Shown here: positions 35,392-46,335 of the stretch, one piece after another | How the letters are laid out: each line of letters starts with the position of its first letter | Position numbering within the stretch: the stretch's first letter is position 1 | Assembly: GCA_024449915.1 (NCBI GenBank) | Contig: JAMZAV010001428.1 | Location: forward strand, 161,001 to 225,000 | Direction of reading: 5' to 3' | Length of the DNA: 64,000 nt | From: Sweltsa coloradensis | Lineage: Eukaryota; Arthropoda; Insecta; Plecoptera; Chloroperlidae | The notes under the pieces: model-generated | What the model was told of the DNA's origin: nothing | Databases searched by the model: none | The model's input: only the letters and a program-made list of their open reading frames with translations | Position numbers and translations under genes: made by a program

Positions 35392-36684
35392 ATGTTCTCC
35401 GTTCCACGCGCGGTGTCCGCCCGCGTCAATACAGTTAAATGTGTTTTCTCCCGATCACACCAGAAACCGACGGCGGCTGAGGTCCATGAATGGATCTTCA
35501 GCGCCCTTCACCTCGACCCGGTCAACGTGGTCGCCATCCAGCTGGACGGTGGCCAGAACACGGTGTACGTGAAGATAGGGGAGGCTCAGGTCTATTCGGC
35601 CTTGATCTCCGCCACTCAGGTAAGGTCCCGTTCCGTCACAGGGACGGGACAGTCAGCGAGGTCAGCGTCGGTCACGCTGACCTCGGTTTCCGCCAGGTCC
35701 GCGTGTTTAAAACTTACCAATGGAACTGGACAACGAACGCATCCGTCAAAACCTGAGTGGTTACGGCACGGTGACGGCGATTCACGATGAGACTGGTCAT
35801 CGGCATATCGTTATAAGGTCAGGAATGGGGTCGCTCGGTTCAGATTGACCTCAAGAAACACATACCGTCGTATGTAATCGTGGGTGGTACTCGCGCCCTG
35901 GTAACTTACGACGGGCAACCACAAACGTGTTCACTTTTGCCACTCGCCCGATCATTTTAGGGCTGAGTGTCGCGCTGCTCGCAGACCACTCAACTCCCCT
36001 CTGGTGAAACAGTCTGGCCCGCCCACGTGGTCGGCTCTGGTTTCACAGGCACCCCTGTCTCGCGGCGGCACCGCTGGCCAAGGTCCCTCTCGTCTCGCTT
36101 CGCCGCCAACCCCCGACCATACAGGGGTGGCCGAGGCCTCTCCAGATACAGGGGTGTCCACCGGCTTTTCGCCTCCGCCGTCACATCCGAGCCGTGCGTC
36201 GAGTCCCCGACGACTGAATCGTCGGTGTCGCCTGCGTCTCCCGCGTCGACTGCGTCGCCCGCGAAGTCCACGTCACCCGCGAAGTCCGCGTCGCCCGCGA
36301 AGTCCGCGTCGCCCGCGAAGTCCGCGTCGACCTCGACGTCGCCAACGACCCCGAAGACCCCGAAAACGTCGAAGGCCTCGCAGGCTGCGCAGACCTTGTC
36401 ACGCGTTCCTGCTGTTCGCTCTGAAGTTTCGACGGACGATGCGAAGAAAACGATCGTTTTCTCCTGATGACGACTCGTCGCCTCCGGTAGCAGTCGCTGG
36501 GCCCAAAAAACGTGGTCACAGGCTTTCCCGCTCTGCTTCACGCGACCCCGCCACGGTCTCCGTGGCGTCGCTTCGCGAGGGGCTGAGGAGCGGTCGCGAT
36601 TCGCCAGGTACAGAAGGACCGTCCCAGTCGCCGCCGTCTCTATTGTGGAGTGACAACATGGACCAGGACGATGTGTCGTCCTGA
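35392..36684 (+). pseudogene. LINE ORF1 (Gag-like, zinc-knuckle) with frameshifts
   Basis: Starts at ATG 35392. The first frame includes VHEWIFSALHLDPVNVVAIQ; after a shift near 35620 another frame carries the next segment (LDNERIRQNLSGYGTV region, about 35718); a further frame then gives QIDLKKHIPSYVIVGGTRAL and a CCHC-like knuckle (C-x2-C-x4-H-x4-C around 35928-35965) once a one-base shift is allowed. It ends near 36684 after a Ser/Arg-rich tail. An 18-bp tandem repeat at about 36255-36335 encodes Ala-Lys-Ser-Ala-Ser-Pro repeats in one frame. ORF1 proteins of Jockey-group LINEs bind the element RNA; here this is by family. Confidence 0.6.
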
Positions 36685-36778
36685 AACTGCCTTTAGTTTT
36701 GCCTGCACCCGTGGCACTGTTGCCGCCGATGGGGATGGTCTGCAGCTTCACCTCACTCTCGTTACCGTGCCGTCCGCA

Positions 36779-39600
36779 TGACCGACGTAGACTCATTTAA
36801 TCTCGCTTTCATTAACTGCCACGGATCTCCCGCTCCAAACCGTTAATCCAGGACTTTTGCGAGTACGCACAGACTTAGCATCCGGGGCCCTCGCCGAGAC
36901 TTGGGCGCCCCCTCGCCTCAACGTGCGGCTGGGGGCCTATACAGTCTACCGGCGTGATCGGCCAACCCCACCTGGTCAGCCGCCACGTGGAGGCGTCGCC
37001 TTGTTCGTCGACTCTCGCCACTCCGTCCACTCTCATCCCGCTGCCGCTGCGTTTTCCAGCATCATGAAGCCATTCTTTGCTCCATCCACTCCGCACAGGG
37101 GGCTGTCTTGGTCGCCCTTCTTTATGTTCCTCCTTCCGTCTCCCTTGCTTCCCACACGGACTTCCTTGAATATGTAACCACATTTCCCGCTTTGTCCTCA
37201 TGGGCGACCTCAATGCCCGTCATACTTCCTTTGGTGATAGAGCATCGAATGCGAACGGCGTCCTTTTGGCTGACATGCTCCTCGATTTTCCGGTCTACCG
37301 CCTATTCAATGATGGTCCCACTTTCATCGGCCATGCAGGTGCTTCTATACCAGACCACATCTTGGTGAGTGAGAACCTTTCGGGACGGTTCAGTGACATC
37401 ACTATTGGGCCGTCTGTTGGCAGTGACCACCTCCCCCTGCTCTGCTCCACTGACGCTGTCATTCCGCCTCCCCTCGACCTCGCTACAAAATGGTGAAGGA
37501 TTACTCCTCGGCTGACTGGGACGCATACCGCCAGACTGTTCTCCGTCTCCTCCCCCCTGACGTTGACGCTTCCTCGTGGGGGGCTATTCGCGCCAATGTG
37601 AAACCGGTTGGTTGCTGTGCTCAAGCAGGCAGAAGCTGTGGCGGGCCTCTCAAGACAATCGACACATCACGGCGTCGCCTCCCGCCTTTCGTCATCGGCC
37701 CTTATCCGTGAGAAGAGACAAATATATCGTAGGTTTAAGCAGTGTGGTGATCCTGCCCTGAAAACTGAATGGAATCGGCTCAACGCCCACATCAGACGGA
37801 CGATGTCCCGCCACCGCGAAACTTCTTGGACTTCTGCCTGTGCGTCTCTTGATTATCGCAACGGAGGGAAGTTCTGGCACAAGTTTCGGTGTTTGACGGG
37901 CCAGTACTCGCGCATTGACTCTCCGCTGGTTGTCAATGGAGCTGTGTTTGCCACCGCAGAGGACAAGGCTCGGGTCTTTGCCTCCTCTCTTGATTCTGTA
38001 CATAGTTTTCCCGACGATCCTCTTTTTGATGATGAGTTTCGCGACCTTGTCGAGGGTGAACTTTCCGGGCACGAGCCCTATCTCTCTGGTCACGGAGCTC
38101 TCCCCCTCGTTGTGTCCGGTTTCCAGAACTAGTCCGACCTATTACACTGGCAGACGTTGTCAGGGCTTTGTCTGTGGGCCGCAATACAGCAGCTGGGGAG
38201 GATGGCATTTACACGTCTCATGCTTCGGCAGGCTCCTACCCTGTTTCTTGCCCACTTGGCGACGCTCTTTTCGGGCTGCCTCGATCTCGGATACCTCCCT
38301 GGACTGTTTCGCTCGGCCCTTGTAGTGATGCTTCCTAAGTCGCCTCAGGGAGCCACGGACCCGGGAAATTATAGGCCGATCAGTCATTAAGTGTTGTGGG
38401 CAAAGTCCTTGAGAAGATAGTCCACGGCCGCCTGTTATCCTTTGTCGAGCTTCAGGGTGTCCTCCCTGAGGAACAGACTGGCTTTCGTCCCGGGCGGACC
38501 GTTACTGACCCTGTTGCTCGCCTTGTCTCGGAAGTCACATCCACCTTAAATGATGGCCACTGTGTACTGGCCGCTTTCCTAGACATTTCACGGGCATTTG
38601 ACAAGGTCTGGCACGACGGTCTTGTCTACAAGCTGATCACCTTGGGTGTTCCTCTCCTCATGGTCCGTTTCCTCGATCTTTCCTAACCGGCCGAACGGCG
38701 CGGGTCCGAGTGGAGGGGGCATCTTTCAGCACCGTTCTCTCTCCGCGCCGGAGTTCCGCAAGGTTCTTGCCTTTCCCCCCTCCTCTATCTCATCTACTGC
38801 CACGATATCCAGTTCCACGTCACCGCGGTCTGTCCCTAGGCCAGTACGCTGATGACACCGCGTACTGGTGCTCCCACCGGTCTGCCGCCGGCGCCTTTCG
38901 GTGGCTTCAACTGCAGTTGGACGATCTTCAACTTTGGATGGCGCTTTGGAGAGTCCTCCCTAATGCCTCCAAGACTCAACTCCTGCTCTTCCGGCATCGA
39001 CACAAAACTCGGAAATTCTCTCAACTGCCCATGCGTCGCTCCATCACGCTGTGGGGTGACCAGCGTGTTTGTCTCCCGCGCCGCGAAATACCTGGGAGTG
39101 ACTTTCACCGCCACTCTTGATTGGGCTGCCCACACCAGGGACATATGTTGCGGGCGAGGCGGCGTTAATGAACCTCCTCGTGATGCTGCGGGGCCGTGTC
39201 CGGGGCTGTAGTTTCCGGACACTCCGCCATACATACCAGGTGTTCCTGCGCCCCTTGTTCGAAACACGCTACTGCTGCTCTTGCGCCAGTCCTTGGTCGT
39301 CACCTTCGGGGTTATGCTCGCTAGAGCGTCGTATCCTGCGTCGTATTGCCCGCCTGCACCCTGCCACGCGCAAACGGCGAGGTGTACGACGTAACAGGGG
39401 TTGAACCCTTGCCGGTGCGACTTGATGCTCGCACCGCCTCGTATGTGCACCGCCTCCGCCTCCGTGAACGCACAGCTCTCCTGGATCATCTCTACGCCCC
39501 ACAGGTTGCCCGCCCCCACCGCCCGACGACCTCGGTACCAGTACCCGAGCTACGCGGATGCCCCCTCCCTGTGGTCGCCGGCCCAGGTGACTCCTTCACC
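36779..39600 (+). pseudogene. LINE ORF2: APE-type endonuclease and reverse transcriptase, frameshifted
   Basis: Starts at ATG 36779 (MTDVDSFNLAFINCHG). Endonuclease parts: AETWAPPRL near 36890, RGGVALFVDSRHSV near 36985, MGDLNARH at 37200 and SDHLPLL near 37420, the catalytic metal and His residues of APE-like nucleases. RT parts: GFRPGRTVTDPVARLV near 38480, AAFLDISRAFDKVWHDGL near 38570 (catalytic Asp), VPQGS-type motif near 38755, and QYADDTAYW at about 38840 (catalytic Asp pair). FDKVWHDGL is typical of the Jockey clade. At least seven frame changes are needed, so no intact enzyme is encoded as read. The C-terminal end is uncertain, about 39500-39600. Confidence 0.75.
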
Positions 39601-40350
39601 GAGCGCTGGGGGCAGGAGTGTGGTACCTGGAGCGCGGGTACTCGAGGGTTCGTGCCTCTGCGAGTGCGCGCGAGTGTTTCCCTCCTCGCGGTGTGCGTGT
39701 GCGTCGTGGGAGCCGCGATGTTGGTGTGTCCGTGCATCGACACCCACAATCAGTTTGTGTTTTGTGTTCCTGTGCCCGTCCTGTTTGTACTCTTTGTTGT
39801 GTTTTTTGTTCACTTGTACGTGATTTGCTTGTTTCTTGTCTAGGAGTATTTACCCCGGTCTATTTGTGTTTTTATGTTGCTTCCTTGCCATATGGTATTC
39901 TTGCACCTCGCAGTGCCAGTGTGGCATAATAACTTTCATTTTTGACTTTTGAACGTTTTTTTCTCTCACTACTTGGCATGATTCTGCTGTCCTCTCCTCA
40001 GTGCTTTCTGTGTTTAACATCTGTGTTTCTTTGTATGTTCCTTTGTATGTTCCTTTGTACATGTATAGGCTGCAGAGGGCAGAATTGTTGCCCTATATCG
40101 GCCTTCCCGCCCAAGGGGCGGGAAAATATCAATAAATACATAAATACATACTGAACAGTATATAAATCGCCTTGGATAATGGATACTGATGTTGAATCAT
40201 TTAATTTATGAATAAATGAAACATGGTAATGGTTTGTTTATAGTCATTACTCATTATAGGCACTGTAGCAAAGATAACACTATGTGACAATAACTTCCCC
40301 TCCCACCCCCCACCCATAGGGTTAGGCATGTCTGTAATTTTTACGCGATA

Positions 40351-40605
40351 AATGTATGGACAGTGCGAACACCCGCGGATCAACGCCAGAATCAACAAGG
40401 CCGATTCAGAACAACTGTGAATTTACTATGTACCTCGTTACTAGGACGGCTCCAAAGTCACCGTTCACAAATTCCGAAACCAAGAACTGATGGACTTAAT
40501 TCCTAATCAGAAGTTTAAAAACTTCTGTCTTTAACGGGAATCGAACCCTGGACCTTCTGTATTTGAAGTAGAGACGCTAACCACACGACCAACGAGCCAC
40601 ACTAT
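40351..40605 (-). mobile_element. SINE family S1, reverse, 3' part missing
   Basis: From TATGGACAGTGCGAACACCC through the body to B box and A box, ending near GGCTCGTTGG read in reverse (40605). It sits at the equivalent place in foldback copy 2 (45413-45655), so it was in the ancestral element. Confidence 0.8.
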
Positions 40606-40774
40606 ACCATTGCGGAGATTTGTATTATGTTCATACATCTCGAAAATCATTTGCAAAATTATTTTGTTTTTTATTTCTCAATTTCATTAATTGGGAAACA
40701 CTCCCGTAGGTGTAATAGATTTTATATAAATCATCTACAATGTACCAACAATACAGATGTTAAGAAGTTAACCG

Positions 40775-40870
40775 TTCCGGTAGCTTAGGGGTAAAGCACT
40801 CGACCGGCATCGGGAGACCGGGGCTCGATACTCCGCTATGATGGATTTTGTAATTTCTGACTTGATCTAC
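40775..40870 (+). mobile_element. tRNA-like element, family S2
   Basis: CCGGTAGCTTAGGGGTAAAG (A-box side) and a B-box-like GGGCTCGATACTCC, then GGATTTTGTAATTTCTGACT. It is a more decayed version of 45835-45930. Confidence 0.6.
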
Positions 40871-41284
40871 ATAGAATGTTTTTTTTTTAAATTATTTATA
40901 TCTGACATAGTTATTAATATGTAAAGTTATTATTTTAATTTCTTCATCGTCTTTTTTTTTATTCTTATAGTATTTCGAATTTACTATTTTTATGATCTTG
41001 GGGGGAGGGAAGTTTTTGTCACATAGTGTAATCTTTGCTACAGTGCCCGTAATGACGATAAACAACACATTACAATCTTTTATTGAAATATTATATGATT
41101 CAACATTGAAAAGATCATTATCCAAGGCGATAAATATATTGTTCAGTACGTTAAAACTATAACCGCCAGTTTGAATTCCGCGCTGCCATGCCACACTCAG
41201 AAGACATCTTTGCTCGTTCAAATTGCCTTGAATCCCGAAGATGGTGGTGACTCTAGGTACTAATGGTATCTCTATGGTTACAAA

Positions 41285-41981
41285 TTATACACTGCTTCCT
41301 CGATAGTATTTTGATTTCTTCTAGGTGGCAGTGCATAGAAGCCAGAAACCTCGTGGACTTTTCGTTGCCATGGTAACGTAACTTTTGTTAAAATGTAATT
41401 TCCATCTACACTACTTATCGGATCAAAATAAAATTAACATATTCGTGACCGGACGGATATTCTAAATGATTTGGTCACCTCAGATTTTGTCGCCGTTTAG
41501 TTTGAAAAAGAAAACATTCGATTAAATTTAATGTAACTTTGTTACTTTTTGAACGATTTTGCCACAAAACTAATGCCATTCAATCCAGATCGAAGCTTGC
41601 GGATGGTCCAAATTTCAACTCGATCCGAACCCCCAAAAAACGTTATGGCGAGACATACAAAAAAAATCCCCCAAAAAAACAAAAAAACAAAAACAAACAA
41701 AAAAAAACAAAACCAATGACTATTTTTTCCGACAGAGTCAAATGAAAACGCTCGCTTCGCTCGCGTAATAACTTATCCTTCAAGTGTATCACTCTGTCAC
41801 ACAGAACTGCCTAACTTATTGTTAGACCATTCATCAAGATCACATCTAGATAGAAATTTTTAACTAATGAAATTTGGTTGGTTCATAAAATTAATGTTAT
41901 TATCTTAAATAAACCCTCTTATAATACAATATTATCTTAAGAGGGCACCTCCCGGCCAGAGTGGGACACAAAACATTGCTC
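41285..41981. other. Spacer with a fifth CGCTTCGCTC-type terminus
   Basis: The stretch 41530-41768 ends AACGCTCGCTTCGCTCGCGTAA, which on the minus strand is TTACGCGAGCGAAGCGAGCG, the same form as the TTGGATGAGCG end of family 1. Its CTAG end was not found. No protein domain. Confidence 0.4.
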
Positions 41982-42432
41982 ACGGAACAAGGTCTGATGC
42001 CAAACTAGTGGATCCAGCTGGAGACTCAAGTCAACACTGAGCTGTAACGGAAATCTATGTCTGCCAGTAAGCTAATAAAGTTCAAGTAACACTGGGCTGT
42101 AACGGAAATCTATGTCTGCCAGTAAGCTATTAAGTTGTCAGTAGTTGCTGACGGAACAAGGTCTGATAGCCAAACTAGTGGATCCAGCTGGAGACTCAAG
42201 TCAACACTGAGCTGTAACGGAAATCTATGTCTGCCAGTAAGCTATTAAGTTGTCAGTAGTTGCTGACGGAACAAGGTCTGATAGCCAAACTAGTGGATCC
42301 AGCTGGAGACTCAAGTCAACACTGAGCTGTAACGGAAATCTATGTCTGCCAGTAAGCTAATACAGTTCAAGTAACACTGGGCTGTAACGGAAATCTATGT
42401 CTGCCAGTAAGCTATTAAGTTGTCAGTAGTTT
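41982..42432. repeat. Higher-order tandem repeat, 115-bp unit with 54-bp subunit
   Basis: ACGGAACAAGGTCTGATAGC recurs at 41982, 42151 and 42266. The subunit GCTGTAACGGAAATCTATGT recurs five times, and extra 54-bp copies lie in the first and last units. Copies are almost identical. Confidence 0.85.
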
Positions 42433-42601
42433 TGAATGTGTTTTATGCGGACTTTTACAAAATGTCAGTTTCGACAATACTTTGCGTATGTTCGGTGTAT
42501 AATTAGCAGCCTTTTTAAATCTTAAATAAATCTATTATTACGATTCTACTTCATTATCAGGGCTTCGCGTACGACAATTTACCCGAGTTGCCAGATGAAC
42601 G
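42433..42601. other. Short spacer shared with the left edge of the window
   Basis: TTTTATGCG and GACAATACTTTGCGTATGTT resemble 531-600. Both lie next to repeat boundaries. Confidence 0.35.
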
Positions 42602-43221
42602 AACCGCAAAACTCAGAAAATATATTTCATTCAGGCTAACTAGTAATGAATTTAGCAATTAACAGAAAAATTATTGAGGCCACCATGACCTCCCAAAAAA
42701 ATAGTCAAACATGACATTTTTCGAGCTAGGTCCCATCGGCAAAAATCTCCCATAAGAAATAACATGGGGACGATCTTTATGTCCCGTGACTTTGGAGGAT
42801 TTTGATCCAAAAAAATATTGGCCATTATTGACGTACTCTACAGCCTTTTCCGTAAATTCTCTTTATTTTGTTTTGTAATTTGGGCTAGTCGTTCGGTCAA
42901 AATATGCTGATTACCAATTGACGGGGTGTGATTTTTCCGTGTTTGAGGGTATATTTGGGCACAGTTTCAAGACACGATGTTATAAAGGGGCATTTTAGAT
43001 TAGTACTTTGCTCTAGTATCTATCTGGACCAAAAAAGTAGCAGGTTAAAGCCGATTTAAGAAATTTAAGAAAACACCAATTTTCGCTATTTTCTGGATTA
43101 AAAAAAAATCATATTAAATCACAGTTACAAGATATAATTTTTTAAAACTGTCATTTTAGTGTAGTATTGTGCCATAGATCATGTGGTAAAAAATAATTTT
43201 TTGAGTTAATAGCCCCTTTAA
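42602..43221 (-). mobile_element. TTAA-type element, copy 1, outer end truncated
   Basis: An inverted copy of 44578-47013 (without its hAT insert). The inner end is AGCCCCT followed by TTAA at 43218-43221. The outer end stops near 42602. About 150 bases are missing between two TTTTGT words, as by microhomology deletion. Confidence 0.75.
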
Positions 43222-44573
43222 GAGGACGCAGACACGCTTATTTTACGTGCTTTCGAGTTTAATCAGACGCTTTTAGTCGAATATATTTATTTTGATATTT
43301 CACATAATTGTGTTAAATGAATTATGAAGGCATCTATCATAGAATTTTTCCATTAATTGATTATAGAATATAAACAAAAAATAAATTTAATTTTCTAGAA
43401 TTTCGAATCAATCAAAATGGTCAAAAACATCCAAAGAAAACCGCATTTTGTGATTTATCTATGATAAATATTGAAAATAGAACGAAAATTCATACTTTAT
43501 TATCAAATGTGCCAAGTTGTATTCAAATGTAATGAATTATCGCCGCAAGACAAGGAATCCACTGATCATGAAATCACGCCGGATTCCTCGAAGTTTCTGT
43601 TGTGTTTAAATACAAACCATTAGTATAACATTTAATCTGTATTGACAGCTGGCCAATTAACATTGGGTCACCAACGGTGACTGATCAGTACATAGTACAT
43701 GATAACAGAATTGTAAGTTAAAATACAATAAGTTTTTTAATTGGAGACGAAGTTTTGCGGGATAATCTGTTTTACGTAGCGAAGCTACTTTGTTTTTCGA
43801 CGCTTTTACCTTCAATTCTAAGACCAAACAATTAGTTTTTCTTCCTTTCTATATTTTAGCTCCAACTGCCGACGTAGGGACTTTCAAAATGATAAAACCA
43901 CAGCCTGTCGGACAAATAAATTCCTGCGCCGTCTTCAAGAAGGCTATGATGAAAGTTTCTCCCGAGATGACATTCCACCCCCGCCCCCACCCCGCCCCCC
44001 ACAAACCCCGGCCCCCGACCGTCTTGAGGAAGACAAAAAATCTCTGCGCTTAAAGCGGTAACGGAAAACAAGGTGGCTGCTACAAAAACTAGCGCTGCCA
44101 GAAACAAAAAGCGTGTTCGTACTTTGGCCTAAATGGTTCGTAAAATGTGGACGTAAATCGTTCCGTCATTTTTATACATTTTCAGAAGGGTTGTTTGGTA
44201 CATACATTTCTCTTACGATCGTTGAGGTCTATTTTCAAACTTGATTCATGAAGATATATAGGCGTATTGTCAAATCGTTCACGGCTTGACAACTCATGTC
44301 AATATATCGTTTACGATAATCTTAAATTGGCTGATATTATTTTATACCGTTCACACTTCATTATCCATCCATTTCATTTTTTCATTATCTGTAACCAATT
44401 TTACTGATTGTTATTGTAATTATTTTGTGTAAATGTAAATTAATTTTAATTTCCGTTATTCTGTGTCATAAGGCAACCCTAATGAAAAGGCATAGCTTTA
44501 TGTAAATAAACAAAAAACTTTTCAGGCCAGGAAGATAAACATGTACATATTGAATGATAATGAAGTAATGTTC
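43222..44573. other. Apparently unique segment between two inverted TTAA-type elements
   Basis: Not repeated elsewhere in the window as far as I can see. It carries the exon-like sequence at 43860-44061. Otherwise AT-rich and non-coding. Confidence 0.45.
43860..44061 (+). CDS. Exon-like coding segment with acceptor site, unknown protein
   Basis: The acceptor TTCTATATTTTAG ends at 43859. The following frame is open for 66 codons to TAA at 44059-44061: basic start NCRRRDFQNDKTTACRTNKF, then LRRLQEGYDESFSRDD, a run of prolines (IPPPPPPRPPQ) and an acidic-basic end (PAPDRLEEDKKSLRLKR). There is no ATG, as expected for a last exon. Just after the stop another frame gives VTENKVAATKTSAARNKK, suggesting a one-base shift may have cut the true C-terminus. 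I do not recognise the family. The opposite strand is also open over this stretch, which lowers confidence. Confidence 0.35.
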
Positions 44574-45412
44574 TTAAAGGGGCTTAAAACCCCAAAAATT
44601 ATTTTTTACCACGTGATCTATAGCACAATACTACACTTAAATGACCGTTTAAAAAATTATATCTTGTAACTGTGATTTAACACAATTTTTAAAAAAAATT
44701 TTGATCCAGAAATTGGCGAAAAGTGGTGTTTTGGAAAATTTCCTAAATCGGCTTTAACCTGTTTCTTTTTTGGTCCACATAGATACTAGAGCATAGTACC
44801 AATCTAAAATGCCCCTTTTTAACATCGTGTCTTGAAACTGTGCCCAAATATACCCTCAAACACGCAAAAATATGCATTCCAAAATCACACCCCAGCTTGG
44901 TAATCAGCATATTTTGACCGATCTACTTGCCCAAATTACAAAACTAACTCTCTCAACTCCGACGGGTGAACAAGGCTGTGCAAACCGAAACGTTTCGTCG
45001 TATTGTAATTTGTGTATATATTTATGTGATCTTCAACTCTACACAGCCGCCGAACTTTTTCAAGGTAAGCTGTTGGCTCCCAGCATAGAGCTACCATTAG
45101 TACCTAGAGTCACCACCATGTCCGGGATTCAAGGCAATTTGAACGAGCAAAGATGTCTACTGAGTGTGGCATGGCAGCGCGGAATTCAAACTGGCGGTTG
45201 TAGTTTTTACGTACTGAACAGTATATTTATCGGCTTGGATACTGATCTTTTCAATGTTGAATCATATAATTTAAGAATGAATGAAACATTGTTTTGGGTT
45301 GTTTATAGTCATTACTCATTAAAGGCACTGTAGCAAAGATTACACTATGCAACAATAACTTCCCACCCCCCACCCACAGGCTAGGCCTGTCTGCAATTGT
45401 TACGCGATAAAT

Positions 45413-45655
45413 GTATGGACAGTGCGAACACCCGCGGATCAACGCCAGAATCAACAAGGCCGATTAAGAACAACTTTGAATTTACTACTACGTGCCTCGT
45501 TACTAGGATGGCTCCAAAATCACCGTTCACAAATTCCGAAGACTGATGAACTTTAGTCCTCCTAATCAGAAGTTTAAAAACTTCTGTCTATAACGGGAAT
45601 CGAACTCTGGACCGCCTGCATTTGAAGTAGAGACGCTAACCACACGACCAACGCA
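45413..45655 (-). mobile_element. SINE family S1, reverse, 3' part missing
   Basis: Equivalent of 40351-40605, with B box in GGGAATCGAACTC (read in reverse) and A-box side at 45655. Confidence 0.75.
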
Positions 45656-45834
45656 CTTTACCATTGTGGAGATTTGTATTATGTTCAAATATCTCGAAAA
45701 TAATTTGCAAAATTAATTTGTTTTTTTATTTATTAATTTCATTAATCGGGAAACACTCCCGTAGGTCAAGGTGTAATAGATTTTATGTAAATCATCTGCA
45801 ATGCACCAACAATCCAGATTTTAAGAAGTTAACC

Positions 45835-45930
45835 GTCCCGGTAGCTTAGGGGTAAAGCACTAGACCGGCAATCGGGAAACCGGGGTTCGATACCCCGCTG
45901 GGATGGATTTTGTAATTTCTGGATTGATTT
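45835..45930 (+). mobile_element. tRNA-like element, family S2, best-preserved copy
   Basis: GTCCCGG at the start can pair with CTGGGAT at the end as an acceptor stem. The D-arm region TAGCTTAGGGGTAAAGCA, and the T stem CGGGG/CCCCG with loop TTCGATA, are intact. The anticodon stem is weak. The tail GGATTTTGTAATTTCTGGAT is shared with the other S2 copies, so I call it a SINE head or tRNA pseudogene rather than a tRNA gene. Confidence 0.6.
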
Positions 45931-46022
45931 ACATAAAATGTTTTTTTTAATTTTTAATTAATTAATTAGGCCTAATTAAATTTAAAAAAATTACAAATTA
46001 ATTAATTTTTAATGGTTTCTAC

Positions 46023-46112
46023 AGGGTTGGCTTGGTCGCTTTGATTTACTGTCCCCCACTGAAAATTAGTTATATAACTGAGTGGGTAGACTCTAAATCC
46101 AATTTTTATATT
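46023..46112 (+). mobile_element. SINE family S1, 3' fragment
   Basis: Only the last part, from ACAGGGTTGGCTTGGTCGCT to GAGTGGGTAGACTCTAAA. Confidence 0.75.
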
Positions 46113-46239
46113 TTAATTATTTATATCTGACATAGTTATTAATATGTAAAGTTATTATTTTAATTCTTAAGCGACTTTTTTTATTCTTGTAGTATTTCGA
46201 ATTTACTATCTATCTTTATGATTTTTTTTTTATGTCCTG

Positions 46240-46335
46240 ATGGTCTAAAGTTAAGACGTCCACCTGGAATGTGGGAGATCCGTGGTTCGATTCCCGGTTG
46301 GGGCGGACTTTTTTAATTTCTGAATTGTAGTAAAT
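46240..46335 (+). mobile_element. tRNA-like element, family S2
   Basis: GTCCTGA pairs with TTGGGGC as an acceptor stem. CCAC-CTGGAAT-GTGG forms an anticodon-type hairpin reading GGA, and the B box is GGTTCGATTCC. The tail TTAATTTCTGAATTG resembles other S2 copies. Confidence 0.55.

Larger units (their letters stand above)
35274..40148 (+). mobile_element. Jockey-type LINE, near full length, with 12-bp target duplication
   Basis: The flanks carry TACTGAACAGTA at 35262-35273 and 40149-40160; the uninterrupted foldback copy at about 45210-45220 shows the same word once. Order: 5' region, ORF1 with a zinc knuckle, ORF2 with endonuclease then reverse transcriptase, and a 3' tail of AATAAATACAT repeats. 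The element is much more GC-rich than its surroundings. Both ORFs are broken by frameshifts, yet the target duplication is perfect, so either it is young and the shifts are sequencing errors or it was damaged soon after insertion. Confidence 0.85.
35111..41276. mobile_element. hAT-like foldback element, copy 1, carrying a LINE and SINEs
   Basis: Ends CATAGAGATAC and GTATCTCTATG; 8-bp target duplication GTTACAAA at 35103-35110 and 41277-41284. An 8-bp duplication with a CA terminus fits hAT. The inverted arms exceed 300 bases, allowing for the LINE at 35274-40148, and both contain AACGAGCAAAGATGTCTTCT and GCAGCGCGGAATTCAAACTG. Without the LINE the element is about 1.28 kb. No hAT transposase was seen. 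The recurring open frame NEQRCLLSVAWQRGIQTGG lies in the arms and occurs in all four arms of both copies, but I take it as incidental. Confidence 0.85.

Noticed and set aside
36004..36684. Arg-rich frame (PRSPRRPRSP repeats) as a protamine-like gene
   Set aside because: It lies within LINE ORF1 and comes from the 18-bp tandem repeat read in one frame; the overlapping Ala-Lys-Ser frame is equally open.
42000..42310. ACTAGTGGATCC resembling a cloning polylinker
   Set aside because: It recurs three times as part of a longer tandem unit with no other vector sequence around it, so it is chance.
43856..44107. Minus-strand frame with a hydrophobic start, as a secreted protein
   Set aside because: It is antisense to the exon-like segment and its Gly-rich part is the complement of the proline run; the plus strand has a better splice site.
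45835..45905. Functional tRNA gene
   Set aside because: Acceptor and T arms pair, but the anticodon stem is weak and the same tail follows every copy, as in a SINE.
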